A DNA stretch of 64,000 bases from Ectothiorhodospira lacustris. Lineage in GTDB: Bacteria; Pseudomonadota; Gammaproteobacteria; Ectothiorhodospirales; Ectothiorhodospiraceae. Location of the stretch: NCBI RefSeq assembly GCF_022227845.1, contig NZ_JAJNQN010000017.1, positions 29,751 through 93,750 on the forward strand. Reading direction: 5' to 3'. Below the pieces are notes generated by a model. It did no database searches. It was given only the letters and a program-made list of their open reading frames with translations, and had not been told where the DNA came from. Of this stretch, positions 27,070-36,111 are shown in pieces (the first letter of the stretch is position 1; each line of letters opens with the position of its first letter). Both the position numbers and the translations under genes were made by a program.

Positions 27070-28821
27070 ATGCCATCATTCAACATCGGTCTGACCGGTC
27101 TGAACGCGGCTTCATCGGATCTGCAGGTGACGGGTCATAACATTGCCAACTCCTCCACGGCGGGCTTCAAGCGCTCCCGTGCCGAGTTCGCGGACGTGTT
27201 CGCACTGTCCTACACCGGGGTCTCCAAGACGGCCACCGGGAGTGGCGTCAACCTGGCGTCCGTGACCCAGCAGTTCACTCAGGGGGACCTGAACTTCACC
27301 GACAACAACCTGGACCTGGCCATCAACGGGCAGGGGTTCTTCATTCTGGATCGCGGCGGCATTACCGAGTACACCCGCGCCGGGCAGTTCCAGGTGGATC
27401 GGGAAGGCTTCATGGTCAATGCCGCCGGGCAGCGCCTGATGGGGTATCCGCCCGATGGTGGGAACCTGCTGCAACCGATTCGTCTCACCACAGGGGACTC
27501 GGCGCCAAATCCCACCACGACGATTGATGCGTTGATGAATTTGAGCTCTGAAGCAGTGCCCATTGGCGGGGTTCAGCATCTGAACCTGAAAGGTGAAGTC
27601 ACACCCCAGGAGTTATTGAATGTTCTGACTGTGCCTGACGGGCTTAATGATGTTGCTGGTGTCAATATTATTTTGAATGCCGCTGGTGCGGTTGAGATAG
27701 AAAATACCTCAGGTCAGGAACTGAGGTTTGGTTCACCCGGCAATGTCGTGATAGCCGATGGTGCCACGGCCACGTTGGACGCTTCGGTTTTTCAGCCGGG
27801 GCAGCGTTTGACGTGGACTTTTGATGGTGATCTCGGCACTGGCCGTACTGCGGAGCTACCAGCAACAGTAACGGCCAATTATCTTGAATCGAAAATCAGC
27901 AGTCTTATTCCAGGCGTCACCGCAGTGGCTGGGGCAGACGGTTCAATTGAAATCACCAACAATACCAGCAATCCCGTGACGATCAGTTTCCCCGGTGGTG
28001 AATTCAATCTTGGTTCTAATGCTGTGGATACCATCGCCGCTGCTGAAATTGATGATATGGAGCCTGGGCAATTCATTACATTGACATCGACAGGCGAGAT
28101 TCAGCCTATCGACCCGCAGGACCCTGAAACATTCAATTATTCAACTTCATTGACGGTCTATGACTCATTGGGGTCTGCCCGGACGGTTTCCCTGTTCGTG
28201 CAGCGCCAGCCTCCACCCGAGGAAAAGACCTGGGATGTGGCCGCTTACATGGATATCGGTGGTGAGCAGGTCAAGGTAGGAGAGAGCAAGCTGGCTTTTG
28301 ATAATGACGGTTCACTGGATAGGGCCGCCACCCAGCCATTGGTTCTCAGTGCAACCGGCCTGCCCAACGGTGCAGCGGATCTGGAAATCGCCGTCGACTT
28401 CGGCCAGACCACCCAGTACGGCAACAAATTCAGCACCACCGCATTGAGGCAGGACGGTTATGCCGCCGGCCAGCTGGTGAGCGTGGACGTGGACACGGAC
28501 GGTACCGTGTTTGCGCGCTATTCCAACGGCGCGAACCGCTCCCTGGGGCAGGTAGGGCTGGCCAACTTCGACAACCCCCAGGGTCTGCAGCCCGTGGGCG
28601 GGACCAACTGGGTGGTGTCGTCCAGCTCCGGCGAGCCCCTGCTGGGGCGCGGTGGTGAGTCCAACTTCGGCCTGATCCAGGGCGGCGCCTATGAGGCGGC
28701 CAACGTCAACATCGCCGATCAGTTGGTGAAGCTCATCACCGCCCAGCGTAACTTCCAGGCCAATGCCCAGGTGATCAGCACCGCCGACACCCTGACGCAG
28801 ACCATCATCAATATCCGTTAA
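27070..28821 (+). CDS. flgE: Flagellar hook protein FlgE
   Basis: FlgE builds the hook. The 583 residues are longer than the roughly 400 of enterobacterial FlgE. The conserved N-terminal (FNIGLTGLNAASSDLQVTG, then HNIANSSTAGFKRSRAEF) and C-terminal D0/D1 parts (QLVKLITAQRNFQANAQVI) are intact. The middle, about 27540-28350, is visibly AT-richer, with Asn/Thr/Ile-rich residues such as NNTSNPVTISFPG, and probably encodes an enlarged surface domain. The ends keep the local high-GC style. Confidence 0.94.
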   Translation: MPSFNIGLTGLNAASSDLQVTGHNIANSSTAGFKRSRAEFADVFALSYTGVSKTATGSGVNLASVTQQFTQGDLNFTDNNLDLAINGQGFFILDRGGITEYTRAGQFQVDREGFMVNAAGQRLMGYPPDGGNLLQPIRLTTGDSAPNPTTTIDALMNLSSEAVPIGGVQHLNLKGEVTPQELLNVLTVPDGLNDVAGVNIILNAAGAVEIENTSGQELRFGSPGNVVIADGATATLDASVFQPGQRLTWTFDGDLGTGRTAELPATVTANYLESKISSLIPGVTAVAGADGSIEITNNTSNPVTISFPGGEFNLGSNAVDTIAAAEIDDMEPGQFITLTSTGEIQPIDPQDPETFNYSTSLTVYDSLGSARTVSLFVQRQPPPEEKTWDVAAYMDIGGEQVKVGESKLAFDNDGSLDRAATQPLVLSATGLPNGAADLEIAVDFGQTTQYGNKFSTTALRQDGYAAGQLVSVDVDTDGTVFARYSNGANRSLGQVGLANFDNPQGLQPVGGTNWVVSSSSGEPLLGRGGESNFGLIQGGAYEAANVNIADQLVKLITAQRNFQANAQVISTADTLTQTIINIR

Positions 28822-28836
28822 CGGAGGTAGCGACTG

Positions 28837-29577
28837 ATGGACCGCATGCTTTACATCGCCATGACCGGCGCCCGGGAGGCCGCGCACTCCCAGCAGGTCA
28901 ACACCCATAACCTGGCCAATGCCAACACCACCGGGTTTCGCAAGAGCCTGGAGGTGTTCACCAACCACCCCTTGCGGGGGCCGGTGTTCGACAGCCGGGA
29001 CTATGCCCAGCTTCAGGCCGTGGAAGCGGATTTCACCCATGGTCCGCAGATTGCCACCGGCCGGGATCTGGACGTGGCGGTGCAGGGGGACGGCTGGATT
29101 GCGGTCCAGGCCATGGACGGTACCGAGGCCTACACCCGGGCGGGCAATTTCAAGGTGAACAACGTGGGCCTGCTCACCACCGGTGATGACCTGCCGGTAC
29201 TGGGCGAAGACGGCCCTATCGCCATCCCGCCCTTCGAGACCATTCTCGTGGGTGGTGACGGCACCATCAGCATCCGCCCCATTGGCCAGGAGGCCAATGT
29301 CCTGGCCGAGGTGGGACGGGTGAAACTGGTGAATCCGGCTCTGCAGGATCTGGCACGGGGCGAGGATGGCCTGTTCCGCCGCGGCGATGGCCAGGTGGAA
29401 GAGGCTGACGCCGCCGTTTCCCTGACCTCCGGGGTGCTGGAAGGCAGCAACGTCAACACCGTGCACGCCATGGTCAACATGATCGAACTGGCACGGAACT
29501 ACGAGACCCACGTAAAGCTTATGAAGACCGCCGAAGACCTGGATCGCAGCAGCGCACAGCTGTTGCGCATGTCCTGA
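28837..29577 (+). CDS. flgF: Flagellar basal-body rod protein FlgF
   Basis: FlgF is a proximal rod subunit of 246 residues. It begins MDRMLYIAMTGAREAAHSQQ and has the NLANANTTGFRKSLEVF motif. The C-terminal VNTVHAMVNMIELARNYE segment is typical of the rod/hook family. It follows flgE by 15 bp with an ACGGAGG ribosome binding site and precedes the related distal rod gene flgG. Confidence 0.94.
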   Translation: MDRMLYIAMTGAREAAHSQQVNTHNLANANTTGFRKSLEVFTNHPLRGPVFDSRDYAQLQAVEADFTHGPQIATGRDLDVAVQGDGWIAVQAMDGTEAYTRAGNFKVNNVGLLTTGDDLPVLGEDGPIAIPPFETILVGGDGTISIRPIGQEANVLAEVGRVKLVNPALQDLARGEDGLFRRGDGQVEEADAAVSLTSGVLEGSNVNTVHAMVNMIELARNYETHVKLMKTAEDLDRSSAQLLRMS

Positions 29578-29610
29578 TCGGCCGGCCATGCCTAGCAGGA
29601 GGACAAGATC

Positions 29611-30399
29611 ATGAATCAAGCACTCTGGATCGCCAAGACCGGGCTGGATGCCCAGCAGACCCGCATGTCGGTGGTCTCCAACAACCTGGCCAACGTGAAC
29701 ACCACGGGCTTCAAGAAAGGGCGCGCCTCGTTCGAGGATCTGATCTATCAGACCGTGCGTCAACCAGGTGCCCAGTCGGCACAGAACAATCAGCTGCCCA
29801 CCGGACTGATGACCGGGGTGGGGGTGCGCACCGTGGCCACGGACAAGATCTTCACCCAGGGGAACCACATCCAGACCGACAATGCCCTGGACATCTCCGT
29901 TCAGGGGCGGGGGTTCTTCGAGATCCTGACCCCCGAGGGCAACATCGCCTACACCCGGGACGGCAGCTTCCAGCTCAGCGCCGATGGTCAGATGGTCATG
30001 TCCAACGGCTTTGAGCTGCAGCCGGGGATCTTCATTCCGGAAGGGGCCACCAGCGTCAGCGTCAGTCAGGACGGCATCGTCAGCGTCACCTTGGCAGGCC
30101 AGGAAAATGCCCCGGTGGAAGTGGGCAATATCCAACTGGCCGACTTCATCAATCCCGCCGGTTTGCAGCCCATCGGCCAGAACCTGTTTATCGAGACCGC
30201 CGCCAGCGGCGCGCCCCAGCAGGGCAATCCCGGTCAGGACGGCCTGGGCCGCCTGATGCAGGGTTCCCTGGAGAGTTCCAACGTGAACATCGCCGAGGAA
30301 CTGGTGAACATGATCGAGACTCAGCGGGCCTACGAGATCAATTCCAAGGCCATTTCCACCTCCGACCAGATGATGCAGTACATCAACAACAACCTGTAA
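29611..30399 (+). CDS. flgG: Flagellar distal rod protein FlgG
   Basis: The 262-residue protein matches FlgG exactly in length and landmarks. It begins MNQALWIAKTGLDAQQTRM and contains SNNLANVNTTGFKKGRASFE and YQTVRQPGAQSA. The C-terminal NIAEELVNMIETQRAYEIN, then SKAISTSDQMMQYINN, is standard. It forms the distal rod between FlgF and the hook. Confidence 0.96.
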   Translation: MNQALWIAKTGLDAQQTRMSVVSNNLANVNTTGFKKGRASFEDLIYQTVRQPGAQSAQNNQLPTGLMTGVGVRTVATDKIFTQGNHIQTDNALDISVQGRGFFEILTPEGNIAYTRDGSFQLSADGQMVMSNGFELQPGIFIPEGATSVSVSQDGIVSVTLAGQENAPVEVGNIQLADFINPAGLQPIGQNLFIETAASGAPQQGNPGQDGLGRLMQGSLESSNVNIAEELVNMIETQRAYEINSKAISTSDQMMQYINNNL

Positions 30400-30433
30400 T
30401 CCCGGCCCGATTCATGACCGAAGGTAGCCCATC

Positions 30434-31156
30434 ATGAACACCCGAAATCCGAACACGGCAACACGGACGCCGCTTGCCCTCGCGGGCCTGCCCCTAGCAT
30501 GTCTGTTGGTGATCATGAGCGGCTGCGCCACGGTGAAGCCGGTAGAGCGGGGCGACAACCCGAACTTCGTCGCCGTCATGCCCCCCATGCCCGTGCCGCC
30601 GGAACACAATAACGGCGCCATCTACCAGCCCACGGCGGTGCAAGGCCTGTTTGCCGACTACAAAGCGCGCCAAGTGGGGGATGTGCTGACGGTGTTGTTG
30701 GCGGAGCGAACCCAGGCCACCAAGTCGGCCACCACCTCCACCAGCAAGGAATCCAATGTGAACATGGCCAACCCCACCATCCTGGGGCGGCCGGTCACGC
30801 ATAACGGGCGTCCTCTGCTCAATACCGAGATCAGCGGCAGCCGGGATTTCGACGGTCAGGGCAATGCCTCTCAGAGTAACCGGCTGGATGGCTCCATCAC
30901 CGTGATGGTGGCCGAGGTACTGCCCAACGGCAATCTGGTGGTGCAGGGGGAAAAGTGGCTGAAGATCAACCAGGGCGAGGAATACATCCGGCTACGGGGC
31001 ATTGTCCGTCCCGTGGACATCCGTGCCGACAACACCATCCTGTCCACCCAGGTGGCCTCTGCCCAGGTGGCTTACGGAGGACGGGGTGCCCTGGCCGACA
31101 GCAACAGTCAGGGCTGGTTGACCCGATTCTTCAACAGCCCCGTGTGGCCTTTCTAG
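30434..31156 (+). CDS. flgH: Flagellar L-ring lipoprotein FlgH
   Basis: FlgH forms the outer-membrane L-ring. The 240-residue precursor has a lipoprotein signal with a lipobox-like MSGC, placing the lipidated Cys at residue 31. The mature part contains the family segment DYKARQVGDVLTVLLAERTQ and the C-terminal VRPVDIRADNTILSTQVASA. It precedes the P-ring gene flgI by 13 bp. Confidence 0.95.
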   Translation: MNTRNPNTATRTPLALAGLPLACLLVIMSGCATVKPVERGDNPNFVAVMPPMPVPPEHNNGAIYQPTAVQGLFADYKARQVGDVLTVLLAERTQATKSATTSTSKESNVNMANPTILGRPVTHNGRPLLNTEISGSRDFDGQGNASQSNRLDGSITVMVAEVLPNGNLVVQGEKWLKINQGEEYIRLRGIVRPVDIRADNTILSTQVASAQVAYGGRGALADSNSQGWLTRFFNSPVWPF

Positions 31157-31169
31157 GAGTTAGCGCGCC

Positions 31170-32297
31170 ATGCACAACATACGCACAGTTCTGATCGTCT
31201 GGGCCGTGACGCTCCTGGTGCTGTCCCTGCTCATCCCCCACGGCGCCGGCGCGGCGGAACGTGTCAAGGACATGGCCTCGGTGGCCGGTGTCAGAAGCAA
31301 TCAGCTGGTGGGCTATGGCCTTGTCGTAGGTCTGGACGGCACCGGTGATCAGACCACCCAGGCACCGTTCACGGTGCAAAGCCTCAAGAACATGCTGGGC
31401 CAGTTGGGCGTCACCGTGCCGCCCAACGTCAACCCTCAGCTGCGCAACGTGGCGGCGGTGATGATCCATGCCGATCTGCCGCCCTTTGCCAAGCAGGGCC
31501 AGACCATTGATATCACCGTATCTTCCATCGGCAACGCCGGCAGTCTGCGGGGCGGCACCCTGCTCATGACCCCCCTCAAGGGGGCGGACGGCCAGACCTA
31601 CGCCATTGCTCAGGGCAACCTGATCGTGGGCGGCTTCGGTGTGGCGGGCGCCGATGGTTCCCGGGTCAGCGTGAACGTGCCCAGCGTGGGCCGCATCCCC
31701 AACGGGGCCACGGTGGAACGTGAAGTGCCCTCGGCCTTCGCCCAGGGGGATCACGTCACCCTGAATCTGCACCGCCATGACTTCACCACCGCCAATCGCC
31801 TGAGTGATGCCATCAACGATGTCATGGGGCCGGGCACTGCCCGTCCGCTGGATGGTTCCTCGGTGCGGGTCAGTGCCCCCCGGGACCCGGGTCAGCGGGT
31901 GTCCTTCATCTCGGTGCTGGAAAACCTGCGGGTCCAGCCCGGCGAGCCGCCGGCCAAAGTGATCGTCAATTCCCGCACCGGTACGGTGGTGATCGGCAGC
32001 AATGTACGGGTGATGCCGGCGGCAGTGTCCCACGGCAGCATGACGGTGACCATCACCGAACGTGCCCAGGTCACCCAGCCCGCGCCCTTCGGGCAGGGTG
32101 AGACGGTGGTGACGCCGCAGACGGACATTGAGGTGACGGAAGAAGACAGCCGCATGTTCCTGTTCAACCCCGGCGTGACCCTGGACGAGATCGTCCGTGC
32201 CGTGAACCAGGTAGGCGCCGCCCCCGGTGATCTGGTGTCCATCCTGGAAGCCCTGCGTGAAGCCGGTGCCTTGCGGGCCGAGCTGATCGTCATCTGA
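31170..32297 (+). CDS. flgI: Flagellar P-ring protein FlgI
   Basis: FlgI forms the periplasmic P-ring, assembled with FlgA. The 375-residue precursor starts with a Sec signal peptide ([20 protein letters not shown], cleavage near A-A-E). It then shows [20 protein letters not shown], which is highly conserved, and ends [14 protein letters not shown], the usual terminus. It lies between flgH and flgJ. Confidence 0.96.
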   Translation: MHNIRTVLIVWAVTLLVLSLLIPHGAGAAERVKDMASVAGVRSNQLVGYGLVVGLDGTGDQTTQAPFTVQSLKNMLGQLGVTVPPNVNPQLRNVAAVMIHADLPPFAKQGQTIDITVSSIGNAGSLRGGTLLMTPLKGADGQTYAIAQGNLIVGGFGVAGADGSRVSVNVPSVGRIPNGATVEREVPSAFAQGDHVTLNLHRHDFTTANRLSDAINDVMGPGTARPLDGSSVRVSAPRDPGQRVSFISVLENLRVQPGEPPAKVIVNSRTGTVVIGSNVRVMPAAVSHGSMTVTITERAQVTQPAPFGQGETVVTPQTDIEVTEEDSRMFLFNPGVTLDEIVRAVNQVGAAPGDLVSILEALREAGALRAELIVI

Positions 32298-32321
32298 TGC
32301 GCGAGTGAGAAGAGAAAGGAC

Positions 32322-33335
32322 ATGACCAGCCACATCGCCGACAGTTACCACTACACCGACATGCACGGTCTGGCGGAACTGCGTGCCCGTACCCAGTCCG
32401 GGTCCGTGGAGGCGTCGGACGAGGTGGCGCGTCAGTTCGAGGCCCTGTTCATCCAGCAGATGCTCAAGAGCATGCGGGCCGCCATGCCCACGGATGGGGG
32501 ACTCACCGGCGAGCACACCCGCTTCTTCCAGGGCATGTTCGATCAGCAGATCGCCCTGGATATGGCCCGGGGTAACGGCATCGGTCTGCGGGAGCAGGTG
32601 ATGCGTGAACTGACGGGTATCGCCGCCGATGCAGTGTCTGCGTCGCCGGGGGAACTGAACATGCCCACCCACCGCATCCCGGTGGTGCGGTCGGCAATTG
32701 AAGCGGCTGCGATGACGGGGGCCTCGAAGGCGCCCGAGACAGCGGCAATGAAGGACTCCGCGAGGGCCGCCCAGGTGACGAGGGCCACTCGGGCGGATGA
32801 CGGCATGGTGGCCGACGGTCCCTGGTCGCCGGGTTCTCCGCAAGAATTCATCCGGGATCTCTGGCCCCACGCCCAGCGCGCCGCCAAGGCCCTGGGGGTG
32901 GCCCCCGAGGTGCTGGTGGCCCAGTCCGCCTTGGAGACCGGCTGGGGACGTCACGTCATCAAGCATGGTGACGGTCGCAGCAGTCACAACCTGTTCGGCA
33001 TCAAGGCCGACCGGCGCTGGGAGGGAGCCCGGGCTCACGTGCAGACCCTGGAGTACGTGAATGAGGTGCCTGAGCTGCAGCGGGCGGCCTTCCGCTCCTA
33101 TGGCGGCCTGGCCGAAAGCTTTGCCGACTATGTGAATTTCCTGCAGACCAATCCCCGCTATCGCCAGGCACTGGAAGTGGCGGGGGATGCCGAGGCCTAT
33201 GTACGGGGCCTGCAGTCGGCCGGTTACGCCACGGACCCGGCCTATGCCGACAAGATTCTCAATATCCTGGAACGCGGCACCTTGAGTGACACCCTGGCGG
33301 CACTCAAGTCCGGCATCTTGCCGCCGACAACCTGA
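32322..33335 (+). CDS. flgJ: FlgJ, rod scaffold with peptidoglycan hydrolase domain
   Basis: The 337-residue protein combines an N-terminal rod-capping domain (about 30-100, with EVARQFEALFIQQMLKSMRA) and a C-terminal glucosaminidase domain (about 165-320) that opens peptidoglycan for the rod. The catalytic glutamate is in VAQSALETGWGRHV, followed by SHNLFGIKA. The linker (about 115-160) is Ala/Thr-rich. It is the dual-domain form found in beta- and gammaproteobacteria. Confidence 0.95.
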   Translation: MTSHIADSYHYTDMHGLAELRARTQSGSVEASDEVARQFEALFIQQMLKSMRAAMPTDGGLTGEHTRFFQGMFDQQIALDMARGNGIGLREQVMRELTGIAADAVSASPGELNMPTHRIPVVRSAIEAAAMTGASKAPETAAMKDSARAAQVTRATRADDGMVADGPWSPGSPQEFIRDLWPHAQRAAKALGVAPEVLVAQSALETGWGRHVIKHGDGRSSHNLFGIKADRRWEGARAHVQTLEYVNEVPELQRAAFRSYGGLAESFADYVNFLQTNPRYRQALEVAGDAEAYVRGLQSAGYATDPAYADKILNILERGTLSDTLAALKSGILPPTT

Positions 33336-33349
33336 CGGAGGGAAGCACC

Positions 33350-33406
33350 ATGTCCAAGTATTTCATCGAGTATCAGGCGGAACGGTTCGCCGGGAGGTTG
33401 TCATGA
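33350..33406 (+). CDS. 18-codon leader ORF coupled to flgK
   Basis: Between flgJ and flgK, an ATG at 33350 opens an 18-codon frame (MSKYFIEYQAERFAGRLS) whose TGA overlaps the flgK ATG in ATGA. It has a strong GGAGGG 6 bp upstream, better than the GGGAGG available to flgK itself inside this ORF. It could act as a translational coupler or be a remnant of a longer gene. Coding is unproven. Confidence 0.4.
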   Translation: MSKYFIEYQAERFAGRLS

Positions 33407-35040
33407 GCGGCGGACTGTTCAACATTGCGGTTTCAGGGCTCAATACTGCCCAACGGGCGCTGGACACCACGGGGCATAATATTGCCAACATCAACACGGA
33501 AGGTTACAGCCGTCAGCGTGCGGAGGTGGCCACCCGGCCGGCACAGTTCTCTGGAGCCGGATACATCGGCACGGGCGTACAAGGGACCACCATCCGCCGT
33601 ATGTATGACGAATTCATCCAGACCCAGCTGCGCAACACCACCTCCACCAGTCGCTATTACGACACGCTCCATGAGTCCCTGAGCCGGGTGGATAACCTGG
33701 TGGCCGACCCCTCCGCGGGCCTGGCCCCCGCCCTGCAGGGCTTCTTTTCCGCGGTGCAGGGCGTGGCGAACGATCCCACCTCCAGCGCCAATCGCACGGT
33801 GCTGCTGTCCGAGGCGGAATCACTGGTGGATCGGTTTAATTTTCTGCACCAGCGATTCCAGGACCAGCAGTCCATTGTGGATGGCCAGATCGGTGATTCG
33901 GTGCAGGAAATCAACAGCATCACCGATGCTCTTGCCCGTCTGAATGCCCAGATCGTCAGTGCCCAGGGCCGGGGCCAACCGCCCAATGATCTTCTGGACA
34001 AGCGGGATCAGCTGATCCTGGAACTGTCCGGCTACGTGGAAGTGGCCACGGTCGAACAGGATGACGGGGCGATGAACGTCTTCATCGGCCGCGGGCAGGG
34101 CGTGGTTCTGGGCGACCGGGCGACGCCGCTGAACGCGGTATCCTCCACGCCGGGCATGCCCCTGGAGATTCGCTTGGGCACGGGAGACAAGACCGTCGAT
34201 ATCACCCGCCAGATGACGGGTGGACAGCTGGGGGGGCTGCTGGAAATCCGCAACAACGTGCTGGATGTGGCCCACAACGAGCTGGGACGGGTGGCGGTGG
34301 GCATGGCGTTGGCCTTCAACAGCCAGCATGAGCAGGGTTTTGACCTACAGGGAACCCCGGGTACGGCCTTTTTCACGGTGCCGGAACCGGAAGTGCTGCC
34401 GGGCAAGAATACACCCGCGCCCAATCCCGTGGTTGCGTTTGATCCGGCGGCACTATCAGACCTCAAGGCATCGGATTATCTGTTGGTGGCCGAAGGCGCA
34501 GACTGGAAACTCACGCGTCTCTCCGATGGGCAGGTGCTTGGTACCTTCGGGGCTTCTTCCCAGATCCTGCAGGATGGCCTCATTATTGACACGCCCCCCC
34601 CGGGGGCGGATGGAAACCAGTTTCTTATCCGGCCCACCCGCAATGCCTCGGCAGACATTGCCGTGGCAATCAAGGATCCCGAGAAGATTGCGGCCGCCGG
34701 CAATCCAACAGACGGCATCGGCGACAACCGCAATGCCCTGGAATTGGCGAAGGTCCAAACCACCAACTTCCTCAATGGCGGTACCGCCTCCCTGGAAGGG
34801 GCCTATGACGGTCTGGTGGGCAGGATCGGCACCAAGACCCGTGAGGCCGAGGTGGCTTCCCTGGCCCAGGGGCGTCTGTTGGCGGATGCCAAGGCCCAGC
34901 GCGAAAGCGTGTCCGGGGTAAACCTGGATGAAGAGGCCGCCAACCTGCTGCGCTATCAGCAGGCCTACCAGGCCTCGGCCCAGATCATTGCCATCAGCAA
35001 CACCCTGTTCGACACCCTCATCGGGGTAGTGAGGCGCTAG
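33403..35040 (+). CDS. flgK: Hook-filament junction protein FlgK (HAP1)
   Basis: FlgK is the first hook-filament junction protein, exported with FlgN. The start at 33403 is chosen because MSGGLFNIAVSGLNTAQRAL, then HNIANINTEGYSRQ, is the family N-terminus; 39 codons of open frame upstream do not match. The 545 residues include the GVNLDEEAANLLRYQQAYQA, then SAQIIAISNTLFDTL C-terminal signature. It is followed 2 bp later by flgL. Confidence 0.95.
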   Translation: MSGGLFNIAVSGLNTAQRALDTTGHNIANINTEGYSRQRAEVATRPAQFSGAGYIGTGVQGTTIRRMYDEFIQTQLRNTTSTSRYYDTLHESLSRVDNLVADPSAGLAPALQGFFSAVQGVANDPTSSANRTVLLSEAESLVDRFNFLHQRFQDQQSIVDGQIGDSVQEINSITDALARLNAQIVSAQGRGQPPNDLLDKRDQLILELSGYVEVATVEQDDGAMNVFIGRGQGVVLGDRATPLNAVSSTPGMPLEIRLGTGDKTVDITRQMTGGQLGGLLEIRNNVLDVAHNELGRVAVGMALAFNSQHEQGFDLQGTPGTAFFTVPEPEVLPGKNTPAPNPVVAFDPAALSDLKASDYLLVAEGADWKLTRLSDGQVLGTFGASSQILQDGLIIDTPPPGADGNQFLIRPTRNASADIAVAIKDPEKIAAAGNPTDGIGDNRNALELAKVQTTNFLNGGTASLEGAYDGLVGRIGTKTREAEVASLAQGRLLADAKAQRESVSGVNLDEEAANLLRYQQAYQASAQIIAISNTLFDTLIGVVRR

Positions 35041-35042
35041 CC

Positions 35043-35957
35043 ATGCGTATATCCACCAGTCAGATGTTTCAGAATGGCATTGATGTCATTCAACGGCGGC
35101 AGCAGGAACTGGCCAAGACCCAGAACCAGCTCAGTACCGGTCGGCGGATCCTGCGGCCGTCGGATGATCCCAGCGGCAGTGTGCAGACCCTCAAGTTCGA
35201 GAGCAGCATCGAGCGCACCGAGCAGTACCAGCGCAATGCCACCCTGGCCGAGCAGCGTCTGCGACTGACGGAAAGCACCCTGGGGGGTGTCACCGACGGC
35301 CTGCAGCGTATTCGTGAACTGACCGTGCGGGCCAACAACGGCACCGAGACCGACGAAACCCGGCGTTACATCGCCACCGAAATGCGTCAGGTGCTGGCGG
35401 GTTTGGTGGATTTGGCCAATGCCCGGGATGCCAATGGGGAATATATTTTTTCGGGATATGCCTCGGATGCCAAGCCGTTTGATATCGATATCGATGCCGA
35501 TAATTACACCTATTCCGGCGCGGACACGAGCCGGGAGGTGGACATCAGTCCCGTGCGTCGGGTTAATCTGGGCAACCCCGGCAGCGAGGTGTTTGGTGAC
35601 GGTACGACCGATACTGCCATGTTCGAGAAGATCGGTGAACTGATCCAGACCCTGGAAGACCCCGCCGCATTTCAGGCCGCCGGAGGCGTAGGTGACAAGC
35701 TGACCGAACTGGATCAGAGCCTGGGCCGGATCCTGGACATCCAGGCCACCCTGGGCGCCAGGCTCAACGGCGTGGAGACCCAGGAGAACCTCAACAGTGA
35801 GCAGATCCTGCAACTGGAGACCACCTTGTCCCAGATCCGCGACCTGGACTATGCCGAGGCCATCAGCCGATTCAGCCTGCAACAGGTGAGTCTGCAGGCA
35901 GCCCAGCAGACCTATGTGCAGGTCCAGCGCCTGTCCCTGTTCGACTACCTGCGTTGA
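35043..35957 (+). CDS. flgL: Hook-filament junction protein FlgL (HAP3)
   Basis: FlgL joins FlgK to flagellin. The 304-residue protein has the flagellin-like N-terminus MRISTSQMFQNGIDVIQRRQ, then LSTGRRILRPSDDPSG, and the ANARDANGEYIFSGY segment. The C-terminal DLDYAEAISRFSLQQVSLQA helix is also characteristic. It is the last gene of the flagellar run. No flagellin gene is in the window. Confidence 0.95.
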   Translation: MRISTSQMFQNGIDVIQRRQQELAKTQNQLSTGRRILRPSDDPSGSVQTLKFESSIERTEQYQRNATLAEQRLRLTESTLGGVTDGLQRIRELTVRANNGTETDETRRYIATEMRQVLAGLVDLANARDANGEYIFSGYASDAKPFDIDIDADNYTYSGADTSREVDISPVRRVNLGNPGSEVFGDGTTDTAMFEKIGELIQTLEDPAAFQAAGGVGDKLTELDQSLGRILDIQATLGARLNGVETQENLNSEQILQLETTLSQIRDLDYAEAISRFSLQQVSLQAAQQTYVQVQRLSLFDYLR

Positions 35958-35989
35958 CGTGAGGGCAGCCAGGTTCAGCCACGGATACT

Positions 35990-36028
35990 CCCTTCTCCCC
36001 TTGGGGGAGAAGGGGCGGGGATGAGGGG
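35990..36028. repeat. REP-like palindrome, family A
   Basis: CCCTTCTCCCC-TT-GGGGGAGAAGGG forms a hairpin after flgL and is followed by the tail GCGGGGATGAGGGG. The same core and tail recur at 40069-40108 and, inverted, at 39937-39972. It may terminate or stabilise the flagellar transcript. Confidence 0.75.
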
Positions 36029-36111
36029 TGTGCGTCTCCACCCGTCCCCCGGCGGCCTCTGCTACAATAATCGGCTTTTCCCCATTCACATCCGCGTTGA
36101 AAGGCCGAGCG

